60,000 nt of DNA from Bolinopsis microptera (Eukaryota > Ctenophora > Tentaculata > Lobata > Bolinopsidae). Location: assembly GCF_026151205.1 (NCBI RefSeq), contig NC_087078.1, positions 10,862,175 through 10,922,174 on the forward strand, written 5' to 3'. The notes beneath the pieces are model-generated. The model was given only the letters and a program-made list of their open reading frames with translations, had not been told where the DNA came from and searched no databases. Shown one piece after another: positions 44,546 through 56,230 of the stretch. The first letter of the stretch is position 1. Each line of letters starts with the position of its first letter. A program made the position numbers and the translations under genes.

Positions 44546-47500
44546 TCACACTGGATCCTCGTTATTATCATAGTCCCGTTGGATTTTAGAAACGATATCT
44601 CGCATCAAGAGAGGCCCTTTTTGTCCTTCGATAGGGACGGTATAGTCTTGGGAAAGCTGAAGCTGTGTAATAACATTAGTCAATGTGACATCTCGAGTCT
44701 GTAGAAATGTGCAGGCCACATTTGTGTTTCTACCGTACTCTGATATCTCCCATGAGATTGATTTATAGGGACCATTAATAGTCTTATCTTTGTTAAAACA
44801 TTTGTTTTCAAAAGATTCCCTCATTTCTTCAAACTCTTTGACTTGAGATGCTACTTTTTCTCTGCCTACCCTATCGAGGTGCAGCTCGAATGTTTTGTTA
44901 AATTGATCAAATATTTGAGCATCTATAACTTGATATTGCAATATTCTGGCTTTAGTTTCCTCTGACATTGTTACTTTTGGTTTGGAGCTGACCATACGAT
45001 TTAGATACACAATGTCAGTCATATTCCAGCCAAGATATTCTTTAAGAAGGATAAGACTTTCGTTCATTCTGTCGGTTATCATAACAAAGTCCATCTCTTG
45101 GTCCAGATGTTCTATAAAGGCGTTTATCTTCTCTTGAAGTGTTTGTCCTAAATTTCTGCAATACGATGAAAATATTAAATATCAATTTCACATGACCACC
45201 TTTTTCTTCAAAAATAAAGATGTTTCATAAATTCTGGATCAACTTTTACATGAATGCAAGGCCTTTTTCCAGCAATCAGTGTTTTTAATGATTGTTTACA
45301 GATTTCAGAAGTTTGGTCACCGAATGTATTGATGATTCAGTAAAAATCATTGGTTTCAGATTTCAGAAATCTGGTTAAAAAATAAAATGTATTTACCTGC
45401 GGTTAAAAGTATTCCATCCCAAGTCTACAGCCACACTGTTGAGAATCCTGCCAGCACTAGCCTTGTTTTCTGTTGGTTCGGGATATTCGTCCAAGTAGTG
45501 TCCAATCAATGCGTCTATTGAGAGGTGACCGTATTTCTAAAGGAGAGTTAGCAGTGAACATCTCTTTCTACATATTTGGACATCTTCATTTTTGTACATG
45601 AATGACCTTTGAGTATTTCGGTAATCGTACTGTAATGCGACACGTACTCTAGTGCGACACGTACTCTAGTGCGAAGTCTGACAAAAACACCCTCTGTCGC
45701 ACTACAGTACGTGTCGCACTACGATCCAGGTAGCGTACTCTAGTGCGACAAAATATCCTGACTTATTTCCAAGTTCAGGTCACATCCTATCCTTCTTTTT
45801 GACCATTAAGTGATTCGTCGGGTCGGTTCACGTCACTTATTTCGAAGTGATCTTGCGAATACGATTCGTCGGTTCACATCAAGTGTTTCGAAGTTATCCA
45901 ATATCCACTGATCATAATTCCTTCGGGTCAGTTCAAGCCACGTATGCAGTGTGTGATCCACTGGGTAACTCTTAAGCAGCATATGATCCTCATTCCTATC
46001 ACACGCATCGTATGAAGGTATATCTCCGATTGGGATAACAAGTTCATATGCATGGGCCATAAATAAGGTCATGATGATTCTACCGAAGCATCGAACAACA
46101 TCAACATGTCTTCTTCAATCGCCTTCATTCCTGGACGCACTACTGGTTCAAGAAACGTTATCCACGACGGATACCGCTACTGCCTAGATAAGAACCGCGA
46201 CGACAAGACCTACTGGCGATGCACTGAGAAGACCTGCTCCGGACGTCTCAGTCTGACGAACAACACTACTGTGACCTGGACGCAGCTGAAAGCAACCCTT
46301 CCCTCGGAGATGGATTCCTTTGCTGCCTAGTGACTACTACGAACGTACCTGGGTCGGAACACAAACCTCCTATCCCCCTTGATGGGCTGCACCAACCCCA
46401 CTATCTGGCGATTTATCGACGTCCTGAAGAAGGAGCAGGATCTAACCCGATGGAAGATCAACCAGAAGAATGAAGATGCTCAGACAACTACCTCCTCGCC
46501 GACTGAAGAAGTGGACTGATTACGACCGTCGCTTGAACGCTGTGATTGATAGCTACGATGATTATGACAGAATGGATTAGTTGAAGTGTGTTGGAACAAT
46601 GATTTTGAATTGAATATTGTGATTGCAATCTTTGATTTTATATTTAACCCCATTACTCATACACGACTACAATCTTGTCATTAAAAATGGAAAGTAAAAT
46701 TTTCATTGAATGTGTAAAGTGTTTTGTCGCACTTTAGTTCGTGTCGCACTACAGTCCAGGTAGCGCACTGTAGTGCGACAGTGTCGGCCTTGAAAATTCT
46801 CTGTCGCACTAGGGTACGTGTCGCACTACGATCCAGGTAGCGTACTCTACTGCGACAGTATCGATCTTGGAGGTTTCGCACTAGGGTACGTGTCGCACTA
46901 GAGTACGTGTCGCACTACAGTACGTGAACCGAGTATTTCAGGAATAGAAATGACAAAAAGTCAGAAAAATTAAGTAATCTCTAGTTTTTTGCCATGGGGA
47001 TTGGGGAAGAAGCATTGGCGACATTATAGATAATGACCACTGACCAGTCTTTTTGGCCCATTTAAGTTCCGATTAAACGAATTGTTCTGAGACAAATGGA
47101 GTCGTCCAACCCCCTTGTGGCTTGTTCATGAATATATTTACTCGTTTGTTTTGTTAGGGCAAATCTATATCAGCCATTCGATTACTTATATTCTCTAACC
47201 TAACTTGGTGCGAATAGATAATTTGGATGAACGGGACTAAACATCTGGACTGAAAAAAAAGAAGCTTTTACATTCGATGACATACCTTTTGCATTTTGCC
47301 CTCAGCCCCAAAAAAGCTAAAAGCAGACTTAAACTGGGATACTGGAGATCTGACAATAGTGGAGTAAAGAGATGTTTCTTTGGGCATTATCGTGTGTTCA
47401 GCATCTGGTTGGAAAGTGCCGTGTTGACACTGCATGTTGTACACTGATCCAGGTCTTGGAGGTAGCAGGTGCCTGAAAAAAGGAATTATAAAATATAAGG

Positions 47501-50500
47501 TATTATCGTTTATGTCATGACCAAAATTATTCCAACTTAATTTTAACCTTTTGTCGAGTACGACGTAGTAAATCAAACTTTTTTGATTGTTTAACGTCTT
47601 CAAATTGAGGGTACGTAAAGATCGTGTTAGCGTTGATCTCGTGAACTAGAAGACGGTAGAAGACGAGTATCGTTATTTTACCATTAGCTGAACAACAAAG
47701 TCCAGTAAGCGCCGAACTCTCAACAGTGTTGGTGCTATACAGTATACAACTCTCAGTAAATTATGGGAAATGTGGACTTAGACTCTTCAACGTGGTCTAG
47801 TGAATATATATATGTGTGCTAATTTTTGGTTTAAAGGAGAAAATTTAAGACAGGCGTAAAGATTCTTTTTTTAAATCGCAAGTCATTTGTTGTGTCAACG
47901 GAATAGTTTATGCTGATAAGAAACCAATATAAGGAAATATAATAAATTAGCTCTAAACTAGTCGTAACAAAGGAAAACTGAAACTAACAACTTGCCAACA
48001 AAATGAACATGAAAAGTCAAACTATATATCTATCAACGATGTAAAACTAAGAACTATCCCAAAAAAAGGTTTAAGTATGGCTATTTGAATTCGTCAACTC
48101 AATTCTAACCTAACATCAATTTGTGGTTTCAAAACTCTATAGTTTGAAAATTCCACTAGTTTCTTTTAAATCCTATCCAAGATGAATCCCGAAGTTAATT
48201 AGCATTTTATTAAGCTGAATTCAACGAACTGTTACACTAATGAACATTGTGTGAGACTATGAGGAGACAATTTGAGACTGGTATTTTATCTAACGCTCAT
48301 CTTACTTCGAACATTCCAACAGCTACATTGTTACACAAGTGTAACCAGCCAATGACAGGAAGCCGAAGGATTCAATTATACATTAGGCCAGTGACGGTTA
48401 AGGTAGTGTGTACCATACTTTCTTCGCCCGAGACTTTGCTGCAATGGGCAGCTCCTCTATTTTACCCTCACACCCGATTTTCTCGAGTATTCGGCTGAGT
48501 AGACCGGGGGCTACATAGATCACTCGGAGTCCTTAGCAGAGCGTCAACGACGCTCGCCCATGGCTGGTAGCTCAGCTGGGAATCGAACCTGGTACCTCGC
48601 GATTAACAAGCAGGAAGATTTACCAACTGAGTCACACAGCCAGTTACCAACTGCAGCCAAATAATTCTTAAAATTCTTAAACATTGTTAAAGACTTTTTT
48701 TAAATCGCGAGTGACCAGATAATCACAAAAAATACGATATTACCATTGTAATTCAGGTGAATCTTAAATTATTTACTCATAAGTATTAACTTGCCTTGTG
48801 AGAGAATGCAGTTGGTGAGTATATGGGATCATTACAAAGTTGAGCTTTTTTCTAACTCCTCGGAGATAAAAAACATCAACTAAGGTGGAAGTTCCACACT
48901 TGTGGGTCTTTATAAACATTAAGTTCTTTTTAATTAATATCTGTTCTGAATGACTTGAACTTGGCTTATCTTTAGACTCGAACTGTTGGTCTGGATTTGT
49001 TAAAGTCGACATCTCATTCTCTGATGTATCTGAAACTACATCATCACTGACAGAGATATTCATTATCGGCGAACTGACCAGATAGGAGCCTGTGTCAGAA
49101 ATCCCCACCCTTTTTCCTTTGTCGTTTGCTAGTTGAAACATCAAGAAAACCAAACATGTAACCAATATGATGTACACGACATAGCCGCGTTTTGAACCAG
49201 AGTTCAGTTGAGGTACCATTTCTGAACGTTGTTGAGGATAGTTATTTTATAAAAATTAATTTATAAAGGTCGGTACTCGGTATATATATTATATAGTAGT
49301 ATTTATTCTCCTTAAAGTGCTCAAACAATAAATTAGGTCTAAACCATTCCTTACAAAGTGAGACTGTAATTAACAACTTGCCAACAAAATGACAATTAAA
49401 AGTAAAACTATATTAGTTTTAGAATTATCTGACAAAGAGGTCAACTCAAGTCTAACCTAACATTAATTTGGAGTTTCAATTTGTTGTATTCTATAGTTTG
49501 AGGACAATTTGAGACTGCTATACGGTACAAATTCTTAAAGATTTTAAAAATATCGCGTGTCATATCACCGGATAATCACTAAAAATTACGATGATACTTT
49601 TCAGGGGCAATGGAAGCAGCTCATGAGTGTATGGTTCCACAAGAAAGTAAAGCCTTCTTCTGGCTTCTTTCAGATAAAAGGTATTGAGGATAGTGGAGGT
49701 CCCAAACTTGTGGGTCTTTATAAACATGAAATTCCTTTCAATTAAGATATGCTCTGAATGACTTGAACTTGGCCTATCTATAACTGTCAACAAATGAAGT
49801 AAGAAGCTGTCTCAGCAGCTATTGTGAAAATGCAAACAAGTTGCTCTGTCTAATGGATGAAAACGTTCCAGTAAAGTGTCTAAAGTCTGACCACAAGAGT
49901 GTTTACTATATTTACAGTGGTACACACTACACCCCGGCCCCATTTACTATCTGAACTCCATGTGGTAGCGTAAACTGGGCAAAAAGGTACAATGCCGATC
50001 AGGTACAATGCCGATCGGCTGTTAAAGTATTAACCGGCTGTTACGGTAACAGCACTCTTACAGCCGGCTAACTGTCATAGCAAAACACAAGTAAGTACTA
50101 TACTTTACTATCAATAATATCCAGCGTGATGAGTGATCTATTTACACAAGTAAGTACTATACTTTACTATTAATAATATCCAGTGTGATGGGTGATCTAT
50201 TTTGTGTGAAGGAACACATTACCAGCGACCCTAGATAAAATTACTATTTATTTTATTGTAAATAATCCGGGTATTTCTCTTCTCTCACTATCTCTCAGTT
50301 TTCAGTATCCTCTCAAGTCTCGATACCTCGAAACTTTAATAGATGACAAGAAACTGTATTCGGTGGTGTATCATAGATAAATTTGTAAAGTAATTCTATG
50401 TGATAATGTATCACTATTCACTGTTGAATACTGAACAATAAGTTCTCCTTTACATGCCTGCATGTGTTAAACTTTATAAACTCACCCATCTAAATTCTTT

Positions 50501-50910
50501 AGATTATGCTGATAAGGATTCATGACAAAGTTGAGCCTTCTTCTGACTCCACGAAGATAAAAAACATCAACTATGGTGGAAGTTCCACACTTGTGGGTCT
50601 TTATAAACATCAAGTTCTTTTTAATTAATATCTGTTCTGAATGACTTGAATTTGGCCTGACTTTTGACTTGAACAGTTGGTCTGAATCTGTTAATGTTGA
50701 AATCACATTCTCTGATGTGTCTGAAACTACATCATCACTGACAGAAATTTTTACTATCGGCGAACTGACCAGATAGGAGCCTGTGTCAGAAATCCCCACC
50801 CTTTTTCCTTTCTCGTTTGCTAGTTGAAACATCAAGAAAACCAAACATGTAAACAATATGATGTACACGACATAGCCAAGTTTTGAACCAGAGTTCAGTG
50901 AAGGTACCAT
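44546..50910 (-). CDS. Galactose-3-O-sulfotransferase family enzyme with alternative first exons
   Basis: Golgi type II membrane enzyme moving sulfate from PAPS to galactose-type sugars, by family. Exon 1 is present twice, both 425 nt and phase 2: 50486-50910 and 48795-49219. Each encodes a short cytoplasmic tail, a TM anchor (YVVYIILVTCLVFLMFQLA), a stem and the PAPS loop FIKTHKCGTST. Shared exons follow: 47286-47472 (HLLPPRPGSVYNMQ, STIVRSPVSQFKSAF, the 3'-phosphate site), 45397-45536 (GRILNSVAVDLGW) and 44546-45155 (MDFVMITDRMNESLILLKEY, then the C-terminus). With either first exon the message is 1362 nt, 453 aa, usual for the family. The proximal exon ends AG then GCAAGT, an apparent GC donor; the distal one has GTGAGT. 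Exact acceptor sugar unknown. Confidence 0.85.
45833..46072 (-). CDS. Short unknown frame in the MULE, divergent to the FLYWCH gene
   Basis: 79 codons starting MTLFMAHAYELVIPIGDIP, rich in acidic and aromatic residues. Its ATG is 33 bp from the opposite-strand FLYWCH start. No family recognised. It may be a remnant of a second MULE gene, captured host sequence or chance. Confidence 0.25.
   Translation of the reverse strand: MTLFMAHAYELVIPIGDIPSYDACDRNEDHMLLKSYPVDHTLHTWLELTRRNYDQWILDNFETLDVNRRIVFARSLRNK
46106..46519 (+). pseudogene. FLYWCH zinc finger joined to MULE transposase C-terminal remnant
   Basis: The frame 46106-46330 (74 codons) is a FLYWCH domain: GYRYCLDKNRDDKTYWRC, then CSGRLSL, with zinc-ligand Cys residues, as found at the N-terminus of many MULE transposases. 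Directly after its stop, another frame has DYYERTWVGTQ and, from an ATG near 46382, NPTIWRFIDVLKKEQ and KINQKN, which resemble the C-terminal end of FLYWCH-MULE transposases. The catalytic core between the two is deleted, so no transposase activity is expected. The FLYWCH peptide alone could still bind DNA. Confidence 0.7.
47880..48300. repeat. Third, exonless copy of the sulfotransferase promoter-side duplication
   Basis: AATTAGCTCTAAACTAGTCG plus TAACAAAGG and the following CAACTTGCCAACAAAATGA match the sequences upstream of the two intact first exons (51008-51040 and 49335-49400). No first exon follows, so this is either a partial unit of the tandem duplication or one that lost its exon. 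Confidence 0.6.
48440..48643 (-). mobile_element. SINE with a different tRNA head but the same core
   Basis: Read on the minus strand: CTGGCTGTGTGACTCAGTTG A-box region, B box GGTTCGATTCC, then GAGCGTCGTTGACGCTCTGC, TAAGGACTCCGAG, GGTCTACTCAGCCGAAT and a GTGAGGGTAAAAT tail. The core and tail match the plus-strand SINEs at 26285, 29296 and 29688, while the head is unrelated to theirs. It lies in intron 1 of the sulfotransferase gene. Confidence 0.8.
49590..49790 (-). pseudogene. Decayed third copy of the sulfotransferase first exon (3' half only)
   Basis: Encodes SSSHSEHILIERNFMFIKTH and FGTSTILNTFYL, matching the PAPS-loop end of the two intact first exons. The Cys of the loop (KTHKC) is replaced by Phe, the ATG, anchor and stem are missing, and the donor position reads AAAAG then TATC rather than a GT or GC donor. 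It is a relic of the tandem duplication. Confidence 0.75.
50090..50200. repeat. 54-bp tandem duplication
   Basis: ACACAAGTAAGTACTATACT plus TTACTATYAATAATATCCAG and the following GTGATC occur twice in direct succession, with few changes. Confidence 0.8.
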
Positions 50911-50999
50911 TTCTGATCGTTGTTGGGGATTATTATTTTATAAATTAATTCGATAAGGTTGGTACTCGGTAGTATTTATTCTCCTCAAAGTGCTCAAAT

Positions 51000-53750
51000 A
51001 AATATAATAAATTAGCTCTAAACTAGTCGTAACAAAGGAAGATCAATTTTGTATAATGTGGTGTCTGCTGCTGTTGCCTGATGTCAGCTCTTATTTCGAT
51101 TTACACAATTTGAAAATGTATTATGTACAGGAATATAACTAGTAAAAATAAGAAACTTTCCCCGTATTAAAAACAGACACACTACATGGCGACCTGAAAG
51201 ATGAAGCCGAGCAATGAATGAATGTAATGAACAGGAGGTAACAAACCTAGCTATTACAAAAATAAACTTTCAGTCTTAAATAAATAATATAGAGGATAGG
51301 GCCAAGTCAAACATACTCATAGAGTCGGGCAAACTAGACTCTATTCCAGGTTAGTCAGGCAGTGGCTCACACTCTGTTGATATCTCTTCAGGGAGATTTG
51401 AGGTCTCAACCTTACTTAGTTGAGTGTGTCCCACAACCAAGCACCATGCCTAGAAGTCCGGCGTTATGTTTTATAATGATCCTGGACCTAAGTGGCAAGT
51501 AACTCTATATTAACAAAAAAAAGTCAAACATTAAGTTAAATGTCGTCTTTAAATAAGTTTAAACGGTAAATTATAAATTATTCGATGAGGGCTCACTGTT
51601 GCTGTATAACTAGTCATAAGTCTGTGTGTATAGTGTTTAGAGTTATGCTACATCTAACAGGAATATGCAGTTATACCGAACAGAGCGTAGTGTTTAGAGT
51701 ATTATAAAAACTACTTTTCTCCGTGTTTCAAGCGATCCTAATCATTTTGAGCCAATAAAAAATTTAATGATTTTTGGTAATTAGCTTATTAGTAATTATC
51801 CAATTATATGATTGTCCGCTGTGAAAATTGTCTGCACAAAAGTTTTTTGTTTATAAACACCCTCGATTAATCTGCAACCTTCTACGATGTTCGCAATTAA
51901 AGATATTCGACAAACAAGAAAGGCATGATAAAAAGTGGCAAAAGACACGTGGAAAAGTTTGGAAAAGTTGGACAGCCGTTTAGGGTATCGAAAGGAACTC
52001 AAAACCGTCAAAAATCCTTAGAAAGCGTCGTGTGTCGGTAAATCAATTTTCAGACGGATATATCTGTATAACTGCAACTAAACGTTAAAAATCAAGGTAA
52101 AAACAAGTAGCATAATAGCGCACCTATTATATATATATGCCCCTATTATGCAGCTAATTGTTTTTAGTATGTGGTGTGCAAGTCACCCACGAAACTTCAT
52201 TACTGATTTGTAGGCTATATAACCCTATCGATTACAAAGTATTTTTAGACCGATATCACCCTTCATACTGATACAATACACAGTTCAAATGTTGATATCA
52301 TATTACTGTTTTTGCGAGAAGATTATAAACAAAACTGCGAAGTGATAACAAGCAGTAATTGCATGCAAAACATGTAACTGTAGGTATAAAAGTGTAATGC
52401 CGAGCAACTTCAAGAAGTAAGATTGTTCCAAGAGCTCACAAAAGAAAGGTAAAAGGAGAGGGGCTGATTCACTGCCGGCTGCTCCGTAATCTAGGCTACC
52501 TTAGTCGGTAATATTATGGAGGGGGGGGGGGGGGGGGGGGGGATTATGGGTGTTAAAAATATGGACTGTTATAAATATGGTTCTTTGGCCCGCAAAGAAT
52601 CAAATTTGACCCCCACACTTTTAACTGCGAATTTCCTTTCGTGAAAAAATCGAAAATATTAATCAAATTTTTTTCGGAATTATAACCACATTGCCGCTTT
52701 CAGTTTCAAACCAAATTTAACATTTTTCATATTTCACCAGAACTAGCTTCAATTCAGCAAACAATAACGTAAGCATACTTCTGGACGTGAAGGAAAGAAA
52801 CGTTAAGCATATTATGACTGATATATATATATATATTATATCAAAGTAACAGTGAGCTGGATTTAAGAAACTTGTGATAATATAAAGTGTGGTATGTACT
52901 ATGTGGTAGATATTTATATAGCGTACTCTACAATCTAGATCTATAAAACGGGGTACGAGTTACCTCTGATAAGTCTACAATTAACTAACAATTGAGTCTG
53001 AGGTCATTGGTCAATTAAATGTTCATAGATAATAGATATGGATTATAGATACTATATTCACACATAGTTGAACAGCATGAGACAAGTGGAAAACAAACAA
53101 ACGAATGGATTTCAAGCTCGTTAAGGATCGTTGCTTAGGGTTTGTCGAACTACGGTATACGTGTCGAAATTGAGAACGTGTAGCACTCTAGCAGAATGTT
53201 TATAAACATTCTGGTATAAATATATATATTATATATATAAAGCTGGCATAAATACCAGTTTATAATGCTTGAAGATATACGTATGTATAAACAAAAACGA
53301 TATCAACTTAAGGATGGGGGCGGCTGAAGTAAAGTAGGTATAAATAAATGACAGTATACACTATACACGATACCACTGCAGTAGTAGCCTAAATGAGTAT
53401 AAGCAAACATTAACAAAGGTATGCGTTATATATAATATGCGTATTGTATAAAATACACTGCAGTACAATCTACGTGGCCTACATAATATACTCACACAAC
53501 AATTGTATTCGACTAGTAACTATATGTCTTTATAAATTGCGTGTACATGCTCTGATCTGTTACTCTGCACGCTTTGTGTTCCCAGAGAGATAATCAACTC
53601 AGAGCAGACCTAATTAACCGGTTGAAATTAACTCGGTTAAAATGAGCGTAAAAACGAGTGGATTATGCATAATTTTAACATTGCAAAATTTCAACAGTCC
53701 AACATTTTAACCGATAACAGATGGTAAGGTAACCCTAAATTTAAAACTCG
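51000..53750. other. AT-rich stretch with no recognised gene
   Basis: Nothing coding was supported. Features noted are a G run at 52519-52541, (TA)n at 52820-52835 and 53220-53240, and poly-A/T-rich tracts. The frame at 51796-52011 has no domain. Confidence 0.45.
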
Positions 53751-53754
53751 TAAC

Positions 53755-53996
53755 CGACAGTGGTTTGTGACTTCTGCAGCCCACTGCCACTCGAAACACA
53801 TTCAATTTCACTACATAGAGTATACTTGTAAAAGAGTAGCTTTAGCTGTGTGCAGACTGCAAAGTGAAAGCTGTTTATTAACGACTGATCCTCTGCAGTC
53901 TGCACACAGCTAAAGCTACTCTTTTACAATAACTCTATGTGGTGAAATTGAATGTGTTTCGTGTGGCAGTGGGCCAGAAGTCACAAACCACTGTCG
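53755..53996. mobile_element. 242-bp near-perfect foldback (hairpin) element
   Basis: The left arm starts CGACAGTGGTTTGTGACTTC and includes CACATTCAATTTCACTACATAG and AAAGAGTAGCTTTAGCTGTG. The right arm is its complement, ending GAAGTCACAAACCACTGTCG. Arms of about 105 bp surround a loop of about 25 bp (AAGTGAAAGCTGTTTATTAA). Transcribed, it would form a long hairpin. A foldback MITE is likely. Target duplication not recognised. Confidence 0.85.
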
Positions 53997-54530
53997 TGGC
54001 ACGTAGTGTCAACTTTCAATCATGTTCGTTGAAAAGCATGAGACAATCATTATACCTTCATTATTATCTTTTCACAAAGTCACAATAACCACGGTGTCAT
54101 AAAAGCAATAGTCAATACCCTTTATTAACTAGCCTTTATTTACCAATGTATGTGTCTGCAGGACACACTTGCAGCACACTTTTGGACAGCTTTACGAACA
54201 TGATTGAAAGTTGGCACTATGCCGCCAGAGTGCCGCCATAGTGCCACGACAGTGCCGCTGGGATCCGGGATTCCGGATGTATGATTGAAATTTTGCACTA
54301 TGCCGCAAGAGTGCCGCGAGAGTGCTTTGAGGGTGCCACGACAGTGCCATCGGTATCCGGATGTATGGCCTAGAATGTGACACGTCACCAGATCAGGATT
54401 GTAAATCACAAGGCCTCGACAAGGTTAGTAAATAAATACTTTTATAACACCGTGATTATTGAGAAAAGATAATAATGAAGGTATAATGATTGACTTGTGC
54501 TTTTGAACGAACATAATTGAAAGTTGGCAC
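53997..54530. mobile_element. Inverted-repeat element with GTGCC-type satellite inside
   Basis: About 110-bp inverted arms: AACTTTCAATCATGTTCGTT to AAGGTATAATG-type sequence at 54008-54120, and its complement at 54423-54530. Between them is a degenerate array of GTGCCNCGASAGTGCC words. It directly abuts the foldback at 53755-53996. Confidence 0.65.
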
Positions 54531-54820
54531 TATGCCTCTAGATTGCCGCGATAGTTCCTCCATAATTCCACCATAGTGCCACGACAGTGCCACAACAGTG
54601 CCACAAGAGTACCTCAAGAGTGCCGCGACAGTGCCATCGGGATCCGGATGTATGAAAACATTCTATCAGCTTATGCTGCGACAGTGCCGTGACAGTGCCA
54701 CCATAGTACTGTCACGACAGTGCCACGAAAGTGCCACGAGAGTACCACGAGAGTGCCGCAACAGTGCCACGAGAGTGCCACGAGAGTGCCGCAACAGTGC
54801 CATCGGGATCCGGATGTATG
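54200..54820. repeat. Degenerate GTGCCACGAGAGTGCC satellite
   Basis: Units of about 10-12 bp (GTGCCGC, GTGCCAC, with GAGA, GACA or CATA spacers) recur in blocks at 54220-54360 and 54535-54800. Blocks end with GGGATCCGGATGTATGA, seen four times. Frames in both strands (54140, 54598, 54731) are repeat shadows. Confidence 0.85.
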
Positions 54821-54839
54821 ATCCAATTTAAACAAAGAC

Positions 54840-55690
54840 TATTGCTCCTCGAAGAGTACATTGGTGCTGGGTTGATAACTCTGAATGATATAGCTTACAA
54901 CGTGGCAAATTGTAGATTGTTTAGAAATAGCTAAATAGCTTGTACAATTAGGCACGGAGGTAACGGACCAACAAAATAACAAAGGATTGACGGAAAAGTA
55001 AATAATTTTAGGTTTAAATATAAAGAGATGGAACATCAGCACAATAGAAATATGAATTGATTGAAGATATCCAAAATTATCTTTAGCCAACTATATAATA
55101 AATCTCAATGCCGCATAAAAAACTCATTAAAGTGATAAGACAAAGGACAAGATAACTACTATCTCAGTAATAGACCTACAATATAAATGTTACAGACTGT
55201 AGGGAAGGAATGAGTGCTTGTCTGACTATCATCAGTCCGCACGGAGTGGTGTGCAGATTTGGAGGTATACATGGTGGGAGAAAGCGTAAACTTGACACTT
55301 AGCTGACACACCTAGATTATCGTGTATTTTACTGGCATTTATAAAACACTTATAAACACGCCTTTTATGTCAAGGCGGAAAAGGTGCAGAAGACCACGTA
55401 CTCCGCGATGGCAACTGATACAATACAATACAATATAAACACATAATGTAAGATACATTTATAAAAGCCATCGACTTCATCATGGTAGAGTGTTCCTCGA
55501 CGGATTGTTACAATATCTTGTTTTTGTATATTAGAGCTTTAGCCACAGGTAGATTTGTCTCCACGGAGCCCCACAGTTTCAATTCCTTGTTTAACTAGCC
55601 GTACAGCAAGGATATCCACTCTGTTCGCCAGGTTAGGCACATAACCAACACTATACCCTGCCAAAGTCAGCTATATACCATGGTTTTCTC
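54840..55690. other. No recognised feature
   Basis: AT-rich sequence between the GTGCC satellite and the Helitron relic. No domain-bearing frame or clear repeat seen. Confidence 0.35.
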
Positions 55691-56226
55691 AAATTCTACA
55701 AGTCCCACGACAAAATGAGCTCCGAAGACAGCTTTGACATTCCACAAGAGTACCTGAACACTTTGTCACCAAGTGGAATGCCACCCCATCAGTTAAAAGT
55801 GAAAGTCGGCTGCCCTGTTATGCTTCTACGGAACCTGCAGCCTCAACAAGGTCATTGCAACGGCACCAAATACATCGTTACTGTATTGCATGACAACATC
55901 ATAGAAGCCGTGGTTGCCGGATGATCTTATAAGGGCAACAAACTTTTCATCCCACGCATCCCTATAAAGCCCACCGATGGAACGTTTCCCTTTGACATGT
56001 CTCGCCGGCAATTCCCTTTAAGACCCTGCTTTGCGATCACGTCCAACTTAAGGCCCAAGGACAAACGTTGAAAAAGGTTGGAATCTTCTTGGGCCGGCCA
56101 TTCTTCTCCCATGGTCAATACTATGTGGCGCAAAGCAGGGTCGGGGAGAAGGACGCCCTCCGAGTTTTGTCGTTGGACATTGGAATAACGGACAATGCTG
56201 TATACCCAGAAGTTTTGGACAGATGA
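55690..56226 (+). pseudogene. Helitron-type (PIF1-like) helicase C-terminal relic
   Basis: Reading through frame changes shows the last part of a Helitron PIF1-family helicase: SPSGMPPHQLKVKVGCPVML then LRNLQPQQGHCNGT, GNKLFIPRIP, SRRQFPLRPCFAIT, then in another frame AQGQTLKKVGIFLGRP and SHGQYYVAQSRV. These are the late helicase motifs. An in-frame stop follows AVVAG at 55922 and at least one frameshift lies near 56040, so it is not functional. No Helitron CTRR end with hairpin was found downstream. Confidence 0.8.
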
Positions 56227-56230
56227 TATG

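Larger units (their letters stand above)
45620..46930. mobile_element. MULE deletion derivative with exact 9-bp target duplication
   Basis: Flanked by GAGTATTTC on both sides (45611-45619 and 46931-46939). Inverted ends start GGTAATCGTACTGTAATGCG and, reversed, GGTTCACGTACTGTAGTGCG, and contain many GTGCGACACGTACTCTA words over 130-200 bp. A 9-bp duplication, long TIRs and a FLYWCH gene point to Mutator-like elements. It lies in intron 2 of the sulfotransferase gene. The transposase core is missing. Confidence 0.9.

Noticed and set aside
48560-48643. Functional tRNA gene on the minus strand
   Set aside because: Box A and B are present, but the sequence runs directly into the SINE core and tail, and a proper cloverleaf was not recognised.
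52519-52541. Poly-G tract as a MITE end
   Set aside because: The MITE at 21547-21762 has G/C-run ends, but no C-run partner or target duplication was found near this tract.
54140-54934. Several 63-89-codon frames with HSGG or ECRNSA repeats
   Set aside because: Products of the GTGCC satellite in different frames and strands.
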